From Bacteroidales bacterium (GTDB lineage: Bacteria > Bacteroidota > Bacteroidia > Bacteroidales > UBA932), in contig JAEEIQ010000021.1 in assembly GCA_016281435.1 (NCBI GenBank), forward strand, positions 1 to 47,013: a DNA stretch of 47,013 nucleotides, in the 5' to 3' direction. A program made the position numbers and the translations under genes. The notes beneath the pieces were generated by a model. It was not told the origin of the DNA and ran no database searches. It saw nothing but the letters and a program-made list of their open reading frames with translations. This document shows, one piece after another, positions 7,866 to 16,451 of this stretch (positions within the stretch are counted from its first letter, which is position 1; the number at the start of each line of letters is the position of its first letter).

Positions 7866-10800
7866 CTAGAAACTGAATCTCACATCAAATGAATATGTCC
7901 GGCATCCGGGATAGGAGCCACCGTCAATTCCCATTTTCTTGACATTGGTGCCGTATGAGTTGACGTCCGGGTCCCAGCCGGAATACTTGGTCCAGATGAA
8001 GGCGTTGCCGACAGAAGCGCCGAGGATAAGGCTCTTCAATGCGGTTTTGCCGAGCACCGGAACTCTCCATGAAAGTGATGCCGTCGACAAGCGCAGATAG
8101 CTGCCGTCTTCCAGATACATGCTCGTAAACTTCTTGAAGTCGCTGTTCTCTATCGCCTTCATAGCGGGATATTTCGCATCAGGATTGTCGGGAGTCCATG
8201 CGTCGTAGTATGCTGCACGGCTGATATTATGCTTGTAAACGTTGCTGGCCGTCTCCATGGAGGAGTTGAAGTTGAAGAGGTCGTTTCCCCAGGAGCCGTT
8301 GAACACGAGCGAGAGGGTCAGGTCGCGCCAGCGCAGCGAAGTGTTGAAGCCGAAGATGAAATCCGGGTTCGGGTCGCCTATGATGGTGCGGTCCCCTTCG
8401 TCTATGTAACCATTGCCGTTGAGGTCCCAGAAATCAAGACTTCCCTGGCCGCGGGGGGCACCGCCGTTGGCAATCGGAGTCCCGGTTTCCCCTTCAGGGA
8501 CTATGCGTTTGACCTTGTAACCGTAGAACAGGCCCATGGGATAGCCTTCCATGAAGATGTTCGCAGTCTGGGAACAGTATGCCGAGTTTCCTACCTGCGC
8601 CCCCTCGAAATAGACCACGTCCTCGCATCTGTCGGTGGTGATCCATATTCCTTTCCTGGCCGCCGTGTCGCTGATCTTGATGATTTTGTTGCGGTTGAAG
8701 GAAATGTTCCCTCCCAGGGACCATTCGAGGTTCGAGGTCTTCAGCGGAACTGCGTCGAGGGTCAGTTCTATGCCGCTGTTGCGGATGGTGCCTTCGTTGA
8801 CATAATAGGTGGTGAAACCGGAGGAAGCCGGAATTTCCTTGGATTGCAGCAGGTCGTAGGTAGTCTTTATGTAGGCGTCTGCGACCAGGCTCAGCCTGCC
8901 CTGCCAGAGCGCAATGTCAAGTCCTCCGTTCAACTGCTCGGAAGTTTCCCAGCGCAGGAGTGGATTCGAGAAGTTGCTCGGAGTCACGGTCAGGGATGTC
9001 TCGGATGCGTTTCCGGGGTCATGGGCCGAAATGGTCGAGGTCACGAAAGTGTTTCCGGTCTGGTACTCCGCCACGGACTGGTCGCCGACACGGCCCCATC
9101 CGGCGCGGAATTTCGCCGATGAAACAAGAGTACTGCTGAACCACGGTTCCTGGCTTATCCTCCATGCGAAAGCGAAGGAAGGGAAGGATGCCCACTTGTT
9201 CGCTCCGAGGAATTTGCTGGAACCGTCGATGCGGTAAGTGGCCGTCAGCACGTAGCGGTTCTTGTAGTTGTAGACTCCGCGGGCGAAGAAGGAAAGGGTG
9301 CGGTTCATCGACTCGGAATAGCTCAGGCGCTTGTTCGGAGCGTAATTGACGGATTCTATGCCGCCCATGAACTGGTCTATATTCCATCCCTCGACCGTCT
9401 GGATGCCGATGAAACGGCTGAACATCGTGGACCCGAGGGTCCCTGAAAGGCTGCGTCCACGCCATTTCTTTTCAAACAGGAACATGTTGTCGAAGTTCCA
9501 GTTGAAATACTCGTACGTGCCTATGGCCCCGTTCGTGCCGACACTCGTCGTGTTGATGCCGGAAGACTTGAACTTGCGCCTCTCGGAATTGCGATAGTCC
9601 GCACCTGCACTGGTCTTGAAGGTCAGCCAGGGGGTCAGGACTATGTCGGCATAAAGGTTCGGAATGATGCGGTAGTCCTTGCGGTCGTTGCGGAAATGGG
9701 CCTGGTTCAGCCACCTGTCCGGGCTGGAGCGGAGTTCCTCGTCGTCATCTTCCATGTTATAAGTTTCCTCGTTCTCCTCGAGCAACATGTACGGACGGTA
9801 GGAAATCATGGAACGTATGAGGGACGTGGCCGCGGTCATCCTTCCGCCGCCGGTGCTCTGGGTCATGTCCGAGCGCACATGGGATACGTTGAACTTTGTG
9901 CCGAACTTGAACTTGGAATTCACGTTCTTGTCCATGTTGAGGCGGATGATGAACTGTTGAACCCCCGTGTTCTTCACAACCCCCTGCTTGTCGTTGTAAC
10001 TTAGGGAGAATGCGTACGCGAGGCTTTTCGGCTTGCCGTAAACGGCGAAGTTCCATCTCTGGCTTACTGCAGTGCGCAGGCACAGCTGCTGCCAGTCCAT
10101 CGGCTTGACCTTGAGCCCTTCATGGTTGACCGGGTCGGAATAAATCTGCCGAAGGTAGGAATTTCCTCCCATCACCTCGAGATACTCCACATATTCGTCG
10201 AAGTCAAGCACGTCAATACGCTTGTTCACCCGGCTGATATCCACGCCGGTGGTGAAACGCACCGTCGGGCGGGACTTGGTACCGGTCTTCGTGGTGATAA
10301 GCACTACACCGTTGGCCCCCTGGGCCCCGTAAATGGCCGTTGCGGAGGCGTCCTTCAGTATCTCGATGGAAGCAATGTCCGAAGGGTTGATGCCGAGAAG
10401 GCCGTTCGAGGTTTCGTCGCTGTTGCTGTTGTCGGCCCCTCTGGAGAGCAGGGCTTCGCCGCCCTGAGAGGCGTTCAGAAGGACTCCGTCCACGACGTAC
10501 AGTGGCTCTGATGAGCCGTTGAACGAAGCCAGACCGCGGATCCTCATTGAGATGCCCCCGTCGGGAGCGCCTCCGCTGCGTATTGCCTGCACTCCGGCAG
10601 CACGGCCCTGGATCAGCTGGTCAAGGGATGTGGAGCGGGAAGCCTCCTCTTCGTCTATCTTCACGGATGCGACGGATCCCGTCAGGTCGCTCTTGCGCAT
10701 GTAGCCGTAGCCGACCACGACCACCTCGTCCAGTTCGGAGGCTTCGTCCAGCATGGTAAAATCTATCCTGGAACGTCCGGAGACGGGCTCTGTACTTTCT

Positions 10801-11033
10801 TTATAGCCGAGGCAGCTCGCAACCAGCACTGGGTCTTTCGTCCCGGCGGGAAGGTTCAGGGTGTATTTTCCGTCACTGCCGGTCACAGCGGCGGTCTGGG
10901 TGCCCTGCAGCATCACGACCGCACCGGCAACGGGCTCGCCTTCGGGCGTCTTGAGTACCCCGCTGACAGTCCTCTGGGCGAAGGCGCCCAGTCCAAGGGT
11001 CAGGAGAACTATTGTCAAAAGTATTTTTTTCAT
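7866..11033 (-). CDS. SusC/RagA-family TonB-dependent outer-membrane transporter
   Basis: A 1055-aa TonB-linked receptor that imports oligosaccharide across the outer membrane with its SusD partner. The signal peptide ends near AFAQ (residue 20). A CarboxypepD_reg-like beta-sandwich follows (about 21-95), then the SusC signature DEVVVVGYGYMRKSDLTGSV (about 97-116). The plug domain follows to about 230 (RGLASFNGSSEPLYVVDG, ATAIYGAQGANGVVLITTK). The remainder is the beta-barrel, ending in a terminal Phe after alternating aromatic strands. Length is normal for SusC. The gene is followed by susD and preceded at 18 bp by a second, shorter SusC-like gene. Confidence 0.96.
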   Translation of the reverse strand: MKKILLTIVLLTLGLGAFAQRTVSGVLKTPEGEPVAGAVVMLQGTQTAAVTGSDGKYTLNLPAGTKDPVLVASCLGYKESTEPVSGRSRIDFTMLDEASELDEVVVVGYGYMRKSDLTGSVASVKIDEEEASRSTSLDQLIQGRAAGVQAIRSGGAPDGGISMRIRGLASFNGSSEPLYVVDGVLLNASQGGEALLSRGADNSNSDETSNGLLGINPSDIASIEILKDASATAIYGAQGANGVVLITTKTGTKSRPTVRFTTGVDISRVNKRIDVLDFDEYVEYLEVMGGNSYLRQIYSDPVNHEGLKVKPMDWQQLCLRTAVSQRWNFAVYGKPKSLAYAFSLSYNDKQGVVKNTGVQQFIIRLNMDKNVNSKFKFGTKFNVSHVRSDMTQSTGGGRMTAATSLIRSMISYRPYMLLEENEETYNMEDDDEELRSSPDRWLNQAHFRNDRKDYRIIPNLYADIVLTPWLTFKTSAGADYRNSERRKFKSSGINTTSVGTNGAIGTYEYFNWNFDNMFLFEKKWRGRSLSGTLGSTMFSRFIGIQTVEGWNIDQFMGGIESVNYAPNKRLSYSESMNRTLSFFARGVYNYKNRYVLTATYRIDGSSKFLGANKWASFPSFAFAWRISQEPWFSSTLVSSAKFRAGWGRVGDQSVAEYQTGNTFVTSTISAHDPGNASETSLTVTPSNFSNPLLRWETSEQLNGGLDIALWQGRLSLVADAYIKTTYDLLQSKEIPASSGFTTYYVNEGTIRNSGIELTLDAVPLKTSNLEWSLGGNISFNRNKIIKISDTAARKGIWITTDRCEDVVYFEGAQVGNSAYCSQTANIFMEGYPMGLFYGYKVKRIVPEGETGTPIANGGAPRGQGSLDFWDLNGNGYIDEGDRTIIGDPNPDFIFGFNTSLRWRDLTLSLVFNGSWGNDLFNFNSSMETASNVYKHNISRAAYYDAWTPDNPDAKYPAMKAIENSDFKKFTSMYLEDGSYLRLSTASLSWRVPVLGKTALKSLILGASVGNAFIWTKYSGWDPDVNSYGTNVKKMGIDGGSYPGCRTYSFDVRFSF

Positions 11034-11051
11034 TGCACTTTCCCCTCCCTT

Positions 11052-13361
11052 TTAAAACCCTATGGATAAGCCTAACATAACCGATGCGAATGGCGGGCAG
11101 GTCCCGTAGTCCGTTCCGAGGATGGCCGGATTCCATCCGCTGTAGGAAGTGACGGTCAGAATGTCGCGGGCGGTAAGACTGACTTCGAGATCCCTGATCG
11201 TTTTCCTGTCTTTGAGCGGGATAAGATAAGCGGCTCGCAAAGAACTGAGTCTCAGGTAATCACCCTTCTCGACATATCTGTCCGTAACCTGATACGGGGG
11301 ATTGTTCTCGAAGAACATCCTGTTCAGGTTGAGGATGTCGTAGCCGGAGGCCCATGTGATGAGGATTTCGGCCGAAAATGAGCCTGCTTTCAGGCTGGCT
11401 CCCGCTCCTCCGTAAAAGCCGGGAATGGGGTTGCCGAGTATGACTTTGTCATATGTGTTGACTTTGCCGTCGCCGGTAATATCTATGCCTTGTCCTGAAT
11501 CATCGGTCTTGAAACCGTAGAATGCTGCCGGTTGCTGATAGAAGGCATTGACCGTAGGAATGAAATCCCCGCCGAGGGAATAACCTCTCATATCGATGTC
11601 GTCGATTTCAACTACGCGGCGGAGATTGCGGGCGAGGTCGGCTGAAAGCGTCAATGAGAACTTCTCCTTGTTTACGACAGCTACGCTGGCATCGATTTCA
11701 AAACCGCTCGCATATGTGGTGCCTGAGCGGTGAAAATCATCGGACCGGGGAGCAGGAACCCAATAGTATCCATCCTTTACCCCGAAGGTGTATGCGAGGA
11801 AATCGTCTGCGGAAGATTTCTCGAACCAGGCTGCAGAAAGCGTGATGCGATCCTTCAGGAACCCGGTTTCCACTCCTGCGGAAATCTCCTTGCTGTCAAG
11901 CCGCCAAAGCCCTTCATGGAACATTTGGGATTCGTCTTTTATGGAACCGTAATCCCCTGTCAGATAATTCCCGAACAAGCCGTAGGGAACCATGTTTTCC
12001 TTTCCGGCCTCTCCATATCCCGCCCTCAGGCGAAGGGTGGAAACGGCTCCGGCCTCCTTCAGGAAGGCTTTTTTCAGGTCAAGCCAAGCGTCTGCGCTCT
12101 TGAAAAGCCGAGGCTGGTCGTCGTAGCGCGGCGTCCAGTCGGCGCGAAGGGTCCCTGAGACTCCGGCCATGTCGTTGAATGCATAACCAGCCCTGAAGAA
12201 CCCGCCGTGCGAATAGTATTCGTAATCGAACTTGCGGATATCGGGATCTCCGTTGGAAAGATTCAATCCGCGTGCGCGCAACTTATGTGAGAAGAAGTCT
12301 TCTCCGTCCATTGTGTTGCGTTTGGTGTTTATGCCACGTGTGTCGATAGCCAGGTCTGCGTTCACATGGTGTTTTCCCGCGAGGTAGCGGTTCCAGCTCA
12401 GGCGGGCCTGGCCATTGTAACTGAAGTCCGTATTTCCGATGACGCGGCAGAAACCGTTCTTTGCCGCTCCGATCGAAGTCCCTTTGCCGTACCAGATGAA
12501 ACGGTTGCTGTTGTCCATGTCCATGCCCATGTCTATCCTCAGCTTGAGGAAAGGACTGAAATTGAAAAGCAGGTACAGGGAGTTCGTCAGGCGCTTGTCC
12601 ACCGTCTCGTCGTCAAAGTCGCTCGCCCATCCTTCCACGGTCTCGGTAGTGTAGAAAGACGGGTTGCGCTGCAGCAGGGTCAGGGAAGGGCTTCCAAAAT
12701 CGGGGCAGCAGGATATCCTGTTGAGGCTTCCCATCATAAAGGCGCTGTTCATCCCGAACCACAGGAACTCATTTGCCCTTGTCTCGAAAGCCGCACGCAG
12801 TCCTCCGGAATTGCCTGTATTCCGTTTCTCCACGCCTCCGATACGCCTGAACCAGCCCGAAACGAAGTACGAAGAATTGTTCCCGCTTCCCCTCAGGGAA
12901 AGATACTCGTTGTGATTGAAGCCGGCGGACATGCCCGGGACGGAGATCAACGGCACATTCGCTCCGGCTTCCGATTTCCATCCGATCCGGAAGGCGTCGT
13001 CTCCGCTATTGTCCCCGGTTGTGACCAGGATAACCCCGTTCGCGCCACGGGAACCATACTCCGAGGTGGCCGTCAGGTCCTTCAGGATCTTCACGTCGGT
13101 GATGTCGCGGATGTTGAGATACGAATAATAAGGGTTGACCTCTATTCCGTCCACGATCCACAGGGGTGCTGCCTGCGTGCGGAAGCCGTTGCCTCCGCGT
13201 ATGAGAACGAACGGATCTTCCCCTGCGTTGCCCGTGACAGGGCCGGTCAGGATGCCGGATGCCCGACCTTGGAAGAGGGCCGCCGCGCTTTCCCTTTCCT
13301 GCCCGGAGGCAGAGAGGGAAAGGACTAAAGCCAGGAGGATAGCGATCCTATTTCGTGCCAT
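11052..13361 (-). CDS. short SusC-like TonB-dependent receptor without N-terminal extension
   Basis: About 769 aa. The signal peptide MARNRIAILLALVLSLSASG is followed almost at once by a plug domain (VLIRGGNGFRTQAAPLWIVDGIEV, KDLTATSEYGSRGANGVILVTT) and a beta-barrel ending in IGF. The CarboxypepD_reg-like domain and the DEVVVVGYG linker of normal SusC proteins are missing. The mature protein begins directly at a short AALFQGRASGI stretch, so no clear TonB box is visible. Starts at 13385 and 13370 are also in frame; 13361 gives the most natural signal peptide. The start overlaps the end of the upstream BACON lipoprotein gene by 14 bp. It has no SusD of its own. It may work with the neighbouring SusCD or with the two preceding lipoproteins. 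Confidence 0.85.
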   Translation of the reverse strand: MARNRIAILLALVLSLSASGQERESAAALFQGRASGILTGPVTGNAGEDPFVLIRGGNGFRTQAAPLWIVDGIEVNPYYSYLNIRDITDVKILKDLTATSEYGSRGANGVILVTTGDNSGDDAFRIGWKSEAGANVPLISVPGMSAGFNHNEYLSLRGSGNNSSYFVSGWFRRIGGVEKRNTGNSGGLRAAFETRANEFLWFGMNSAFMMGSLNRISCCPDFGSPSLTLLQRNPSFYTTETVEGWASDFDDETVDKRLTNSLYLLFNFSPFLKLRIDMGMDMDNSNRFIWYGKGTSIGAAKNGFCRVIGNTDFSYNGQARLSWNRYLAGKHHVNADLAIDTRGINTKRNTMDGEDFFSHKLRARGLNLSNGDPDIRKFDYEYYSHGGFFRAGYAFNDMAGVSGTLRADWTPRYDDQPRLFKSADAWLDLKKAFLKEAGAVSTLRLRAGYGEAGKENMVPYGLFGNYLTGDYGSIKDESQMFHEGLWRLDSKEISAGVETGFLKDRITLSAAWFEKSSADDFLAYTFGVKDGYYWVPAPRSDDFHRSGTTYASGFEIDASVAVVNKEKFSLTLSADLARNLRRVVEIDDIDMRGYSLGGDFIPTVNAFYQQPAAFYGFKTDDSGQGIDITGDGKVNTYDKVILGNPIPGFYGGAGASLKAGSFSAEILITWASGYDILNLNRMFFENNPPYQVTDRYVEKGDYLRLSSLRAAYLIPLKDRKTIRDLEVSLTARDILTVTSYSGWNPAILGTDYGTCPPFASVMLGLSIGF

Positions 13362-14085
13362 GGTCGTCATAACTGAAGTTGTCAAAACCGTGTCCTTCGA
13401 CTCCCGGAACCACAGGGGCAGCCTTCTGTGTCAAGGGTATGCGTATATCCTCACAACCTGTCGCGGAGACGACTATCACGGCTTCCTTGCCGGATTCGGT
13501 ATCTTTGTGCGAAGTGAGGCCTATCGGGATACTGGCCGAGTATTTTCCTGAAGTGGATAATATGGCAACACCGGCGGTAGCTCCGCTTTCAAGAGCAGCA
13601 GTCCATGACGTATTGCAGTCTATATCCAAGGTCAGTTTTGCCCCGTAACTGCTCAAGCCGAGGAAAGACTCGGCTGGCGTTTTCAGTGCAAGCCGGTAGG
13701 TGATGGCTGCCTGGCTGACATTAACGACGGAATTGAGTCCCCCGCAACTGATGCAGATGTCTGCCTGCCTGGCGGTGGTTTTTTCGTTGTCAAGAATCTT
13801 CAGGATAAGGGGAGTATCCTTCAACGCTCCTCCCGGATTCTCGTATCCATCGGTTTCCAGCCGGATCCAGTCGCAATCTTCCTGCCGCACCCAAGCGCTC
13901 CAACTGCGGTTGGAGGTAACTGTAATCGTGTCTGACACTGCGTTGCGTTCCCCGGGCTTGTCGCAGGGAGCGTTGACGGAAACCTTGTCGGTCTCCATGA
14001 CGGGGCTTCTGTCCGGAATAGTCGTTTCAAGACATCCGGACAGGAGCACCGTCGCTGCAACAATGAAAATGCGAGATTCTTTCAC
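13348..14085 (-). CDS. BACON-domain lipoprotein with YDDHG tail
   Basis: A 245-aa exported lipoprotein: lipobox VLLSGC ending at Cys18, then two BACON-like beta-sandwich modules. The first is about 35-125 (TITVTSNRSWSAWV...WIRLET, VNVSQAA) and the second about 130-222 (LDIDCNTSWTA...ESGKEAVIVVSATG). BACON domains are common in PUL surface lipoproteins and are thought to act as spacers or in glycan or mucin contact. The C-terminus, GFDNFSYDDHGTK, strikingly resembles the end of the small protein at 16286-16423 (IENYNYDDHGIV). The gene sits between the large fimbrillin-like lipoprotein and the short SusC-like receptor, so a surface complex of the three is plausible (inference). Confidence 0.75.
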   Translation of the reverse strand: MKESRIFIVAATVLLSGCLETTIPDRSPVMETDKVSVNAPCDKPGERNAVSDTITVTSNRSWSAWVRQEDCDWIRLETDGYENPGGALKDTPLILKILDNEKTTARQADICISCGGLNSVVNVSQAAITYRLALKTPAESFLGLSSYGAKLTLDIDCNTSWTAALESGATAGVAILSTSGKYSASIPIGLTSHKDTESGKEAVIVVSATGCEDIRIPLTQKAAPVVPGVEGHGFDNFSYDDHGTK

Positions 14086-14091
14086 TGGGAG

Positions 14092-16266
14092 TTATTCCTT
14101 GACGAGTCTGACTTCAAACATGGCAGTCAAAGCCTGGGCGGAACTGCCGGGGGCTTTAGTGCTCTGGCAAAGAAGCATGTCCCACTTGGTCCCGTTGGCG
14201 GCATTGGACCATGTGTTGTAATAATTAAGGTCAGTGGGGGCATTGGCATTGGGCTTCTTGAAGCAGGTCCTATCATAGAGCATGGCTCCGTTCGCACCCA
14301 GGTTGTCATAGGTGGCAGTCCCTCCGAGGAATCCGGCCAGAGTGGTCTTCCACTGAGACGGAGAAGGCAGATCCCAACCGGCAGGGGCCAGGCCGGCGGA
14401 GACAGCATAAGAGTTATAGAGATACTTGTCCCCGTCGATTGCGACCGTAGCGCTTGAGGACGTAGCTCCCGTTGCGCCTATGACATTCATGGAATCTCCG
14501 TTGCCGAGTTTGGTCGTCTTGTACCCTTCCGCTGTCCAGATCATGGTTCCGACTTTGACGAGCTTATGGCTGATATCGCTCGGCGATGTCAGGACATAAG
14601 CGGACACTCCGCCGGTCGAGACGCTTCCGGAAGGCGTCGAAGTGGCAATGGTCGAGCCGTCGGCCTTGATCCATACGGTCGTCAGAGCCGCCGAAGAACC
14701 TTCCACATAGGAGATATCGCCAGGTGTCATTGAATTGGAGTTTACCGTTCCTCCGTGGATATTTCCGGCGGGATCTGATCCGGCAGCCTTTGTTACCTGA
14801 GCCACAAGTCCTGCAGTATAGTCGGGGGTGGCTGAAGGAGCGGGATAGACAACCACGGCCTGCTTGTTCACGGTGGCGCCGAGGAATTCCTTGGTAACCC
14901 ACCCTATCAGTTCGTCAGAAGCGTTACGGACATTGTAGATGTAGGATTCCGAGAAATCGATTGCGCCGAGATCCACGCTGTACCAGTCTGCTGCCAGGAC
15001 GACATATTCCGCCTGGGATACTTCTATGGAGAACACGGAACCTTCCGCAGTCTTCAGGACTATGGCGCCGTTCCTTGCCGCACCGCCGTTGGCGGCAGCC
15101 GTTGCCGTCACCGATTCACCGCCGGTTCCGCCTGCGGAACTGAGCGTGATCCAATCGGGCTTGCTCTTTATGCTCCATGAGGAATTGGTGGTGATGGTGA
15201 AAGCGTCCGATTCTCCGCCTGCCGCAGGGAATTCTGCTACGGATGACGTGGAAGCCTTTACATAGGGTATGTTTATGCCCTGCCTGATATGCTTGGACAC
15301 GCCGCCAGCGGTCTTCGAGCTGACAGTCTCGCTTCCCCAGATGCTCTTGGAGAACGAATTGCCGTCCTTGTCAGTGAAGGTCAGCGTCAGGCCCTTGGTT
15401 ATCGAGAAATGCCCGACGGTGAGATTCATCTTGACAGGAGTATCGCCAAGCAGGTCGACATAGGGCTTGAGGTCGGATTCCTTGAGGGTGACGACCAGCT
15501 TGTAATAGGCGCTTGAGCTATAGTTGGTAGTAGTCATTGTCCCTGTCGAAACGTCAAACACGCCTTTTGCCGTCAGCCAGTTGCCTTCCGCATAGGCATC
15601 CGTAGCCTTGTCGGTGAACGCTACTTCAATCTGCCTTACCGTCCCATAGCCGTAAAGATCGAACTCTAGTATGGGGAGTATGGGTTTGAACGTAAACGAG
15701 ACGGGATCGGCAGGATCTGCCGGAGCGTCCGCGCTGGCATAAAAGAAGGGATTCGAGTTGGTGCTTACCGCGTTGCCGGTTGCCGGGTCCACGACAAAGG
15801 TGGCTCCGGAGTTGACGTTTATGGGGATGAAGCGGTAGTCGGTCAACTGGCTGCCTGCGGTCGCGCCTGCGAAATCTATCCCTGCGGCGGCATTAAGCTT
15901 GGACGCATAAGTCGGCTGATAGGGGAAGAACGCATAGTACTTGTCCGATGCGGCAATCCCATCGGCCGCAGGGGTGAAAGTGGCCGAAGAACCTCCCGTG
16001 GCGGTTTCATATTGGACGTTCGTTCCGACGGACACACCTGCCGCTGCACCGGTCTCAACACTGAAAATGGAGATGGCGTCCCCGGCATCCCATGTGCTGA
16101 CGCCGGCCGCGGTAGACACACGGGTCGGGTCTGACGATTTTTCAAACCCTGCCACGAAACTGACCGTCCCGTCGGAAGGAACCTGCACGGCAGCATTGTC
16201 GGTTAGTTGTTTGGCGCATCCGAAAAGCAAGGTCATTGCGCCGAGAACTGCAATTATCTTTTTCAT
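14092..16266 (-). CDS. large lipoprotein: fimbrillin-like, BACON and FISUMP-like regions
   Basis: About 724 aa. The start MKKIIAVLGAMTLLFGC is chosen at 16266; ATG at 16272 is equally possible, and earlier in-frame codons overlap the small upstream gene. After the lipobox Cys17 there is a fimbrillin-like region (about 30-330). Its features are VSFVAGFE, WDAGDAISIF, ATFTPAADG and YYAFFPY, as in Mfa/FimA-like proteins. A BACON-like module follows (about 345-425; FTITTNSSWSIKSKPDWITLS, SIEVSQAEYV). The C-terminal third contains VGTMIWTAEGYKTTKLGNG and LAPAGWDLPSPSQWKT, the pattern of the Fibrobacter succinogenes major paralogous (FISUMP) domain. Its place in the PUL suggests a surface adhesin or glycan-binding accessory protein. 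Domain borders are approximate. Confidence 0.75.
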   Translation of the reverse strand: MKKIIAVLGAMTLLFGCAKQLTDNAAVQVPSDGTVSFVAGFEKSSDPTRVSTAAGVSTWDAGDAISIFSVETGAAAGVSVGTNVQYETATGGSSATFTPAADGIAASDKYYAFFPYQPTYASKLNAAAGIDFAGATAGSQLTDYRFIPINVNSGATFVVDPATGNAVSTNSNPFFYASADAPADPADPVSFTFKPILPILEFDLYGYGTVRQIEVAFTDKATDAYAEGNWLTAKGVFDVSTGTMTTTNYSSSAYYKLVVTLKESDLKPYVDLLGDTPVKMNLTVGHFSITKGLTLTFTDKDGNSFSKSIWGSETVSSKTAGGVSKHIRQGINIPYVKASTSSVAEFPAAGGESDAFTITTNSSWSIKSKPDWITLSSAGGTGGESVTATAAANGGAARNGAIVLKTAEGSVFSIEVSQAEYVVLAADWYSVDLGAIDFSESYIYNVRNASDELIGWVTKEFLGATVNKQAVVVYPAPSATPDYTAGLVAQVTKAAGSDPAGNIHGGTVNSNSMTPGDISYVEGSSAALTTVWIKADGSTIATSTPSGSVSTGGVSAYVLTSPSDISHKLVKVGTMIWTAEGYKTTKLGNGDSMNVIGATGATSSSATVAIDGDKYLYNSYAVSAGLAPAGWDLPSPSQWKTTLAGFLGGTATYDNLGANGAMLYDRTCFKKPNANAPTDLNYYNTWSNAANGTKWDMLLCQSTKAPGSSAQALTAMFEVRLVKE

Positions 16267-16285
16267 AATCATCTTCTTTTTAAGG

Positions 16286-16423
16286 TTAGACAATTCCGTG
16301 ATCATCGTAGTTGTAGTTTTCAATGTCCCCTTCCTTGGTGTCGGACAAAGCAAGAATCATCGACTCTACCGTCAATTCGCTTTCCTCGATCGACGGCGGG
16401 AAATAGCAATGTTTGTTTTCCAT
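16286..16423 (-). CDS. small Y-x-x-P peptide (45 aa) with YDDHG tail
   Basis: Reads MENKHCYFPPSIEESELTVE and then a short SMILALSDT stretch, ending in ENYNYDDHGIV. An in-frame ATG at 16450 gives a 54-aa form; 16423 is preferred because the pattern 'M-x(3-5)-Y-x-x-P' then begins at once. It matches the plus-strand peptide at 44120-44266 in layout: Tyr, Pro three residues later, an alternating hydrophobic strand, E-[SR]-[MV]-[IL], a short LS stretch and an acidic-aromatic tail. From memory, short proteins of this style are frequent near surface-protein genes in Bacteroidota, but I know of no function. It lies in the PUL operon between a heparinase-like gene and the fimbrillin-like lipoprotein gene. 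No signal peptide or membrane segment is visible. Confidence 0.65.
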   Translation of the reverse strand: MENKHCYFPPSIEESELTVESMILALSDTKEGDIENYNYDDHGIV

Positions 16424-16451
16424 ATCTTTAATTGGTTTATTGTTGTTCATT

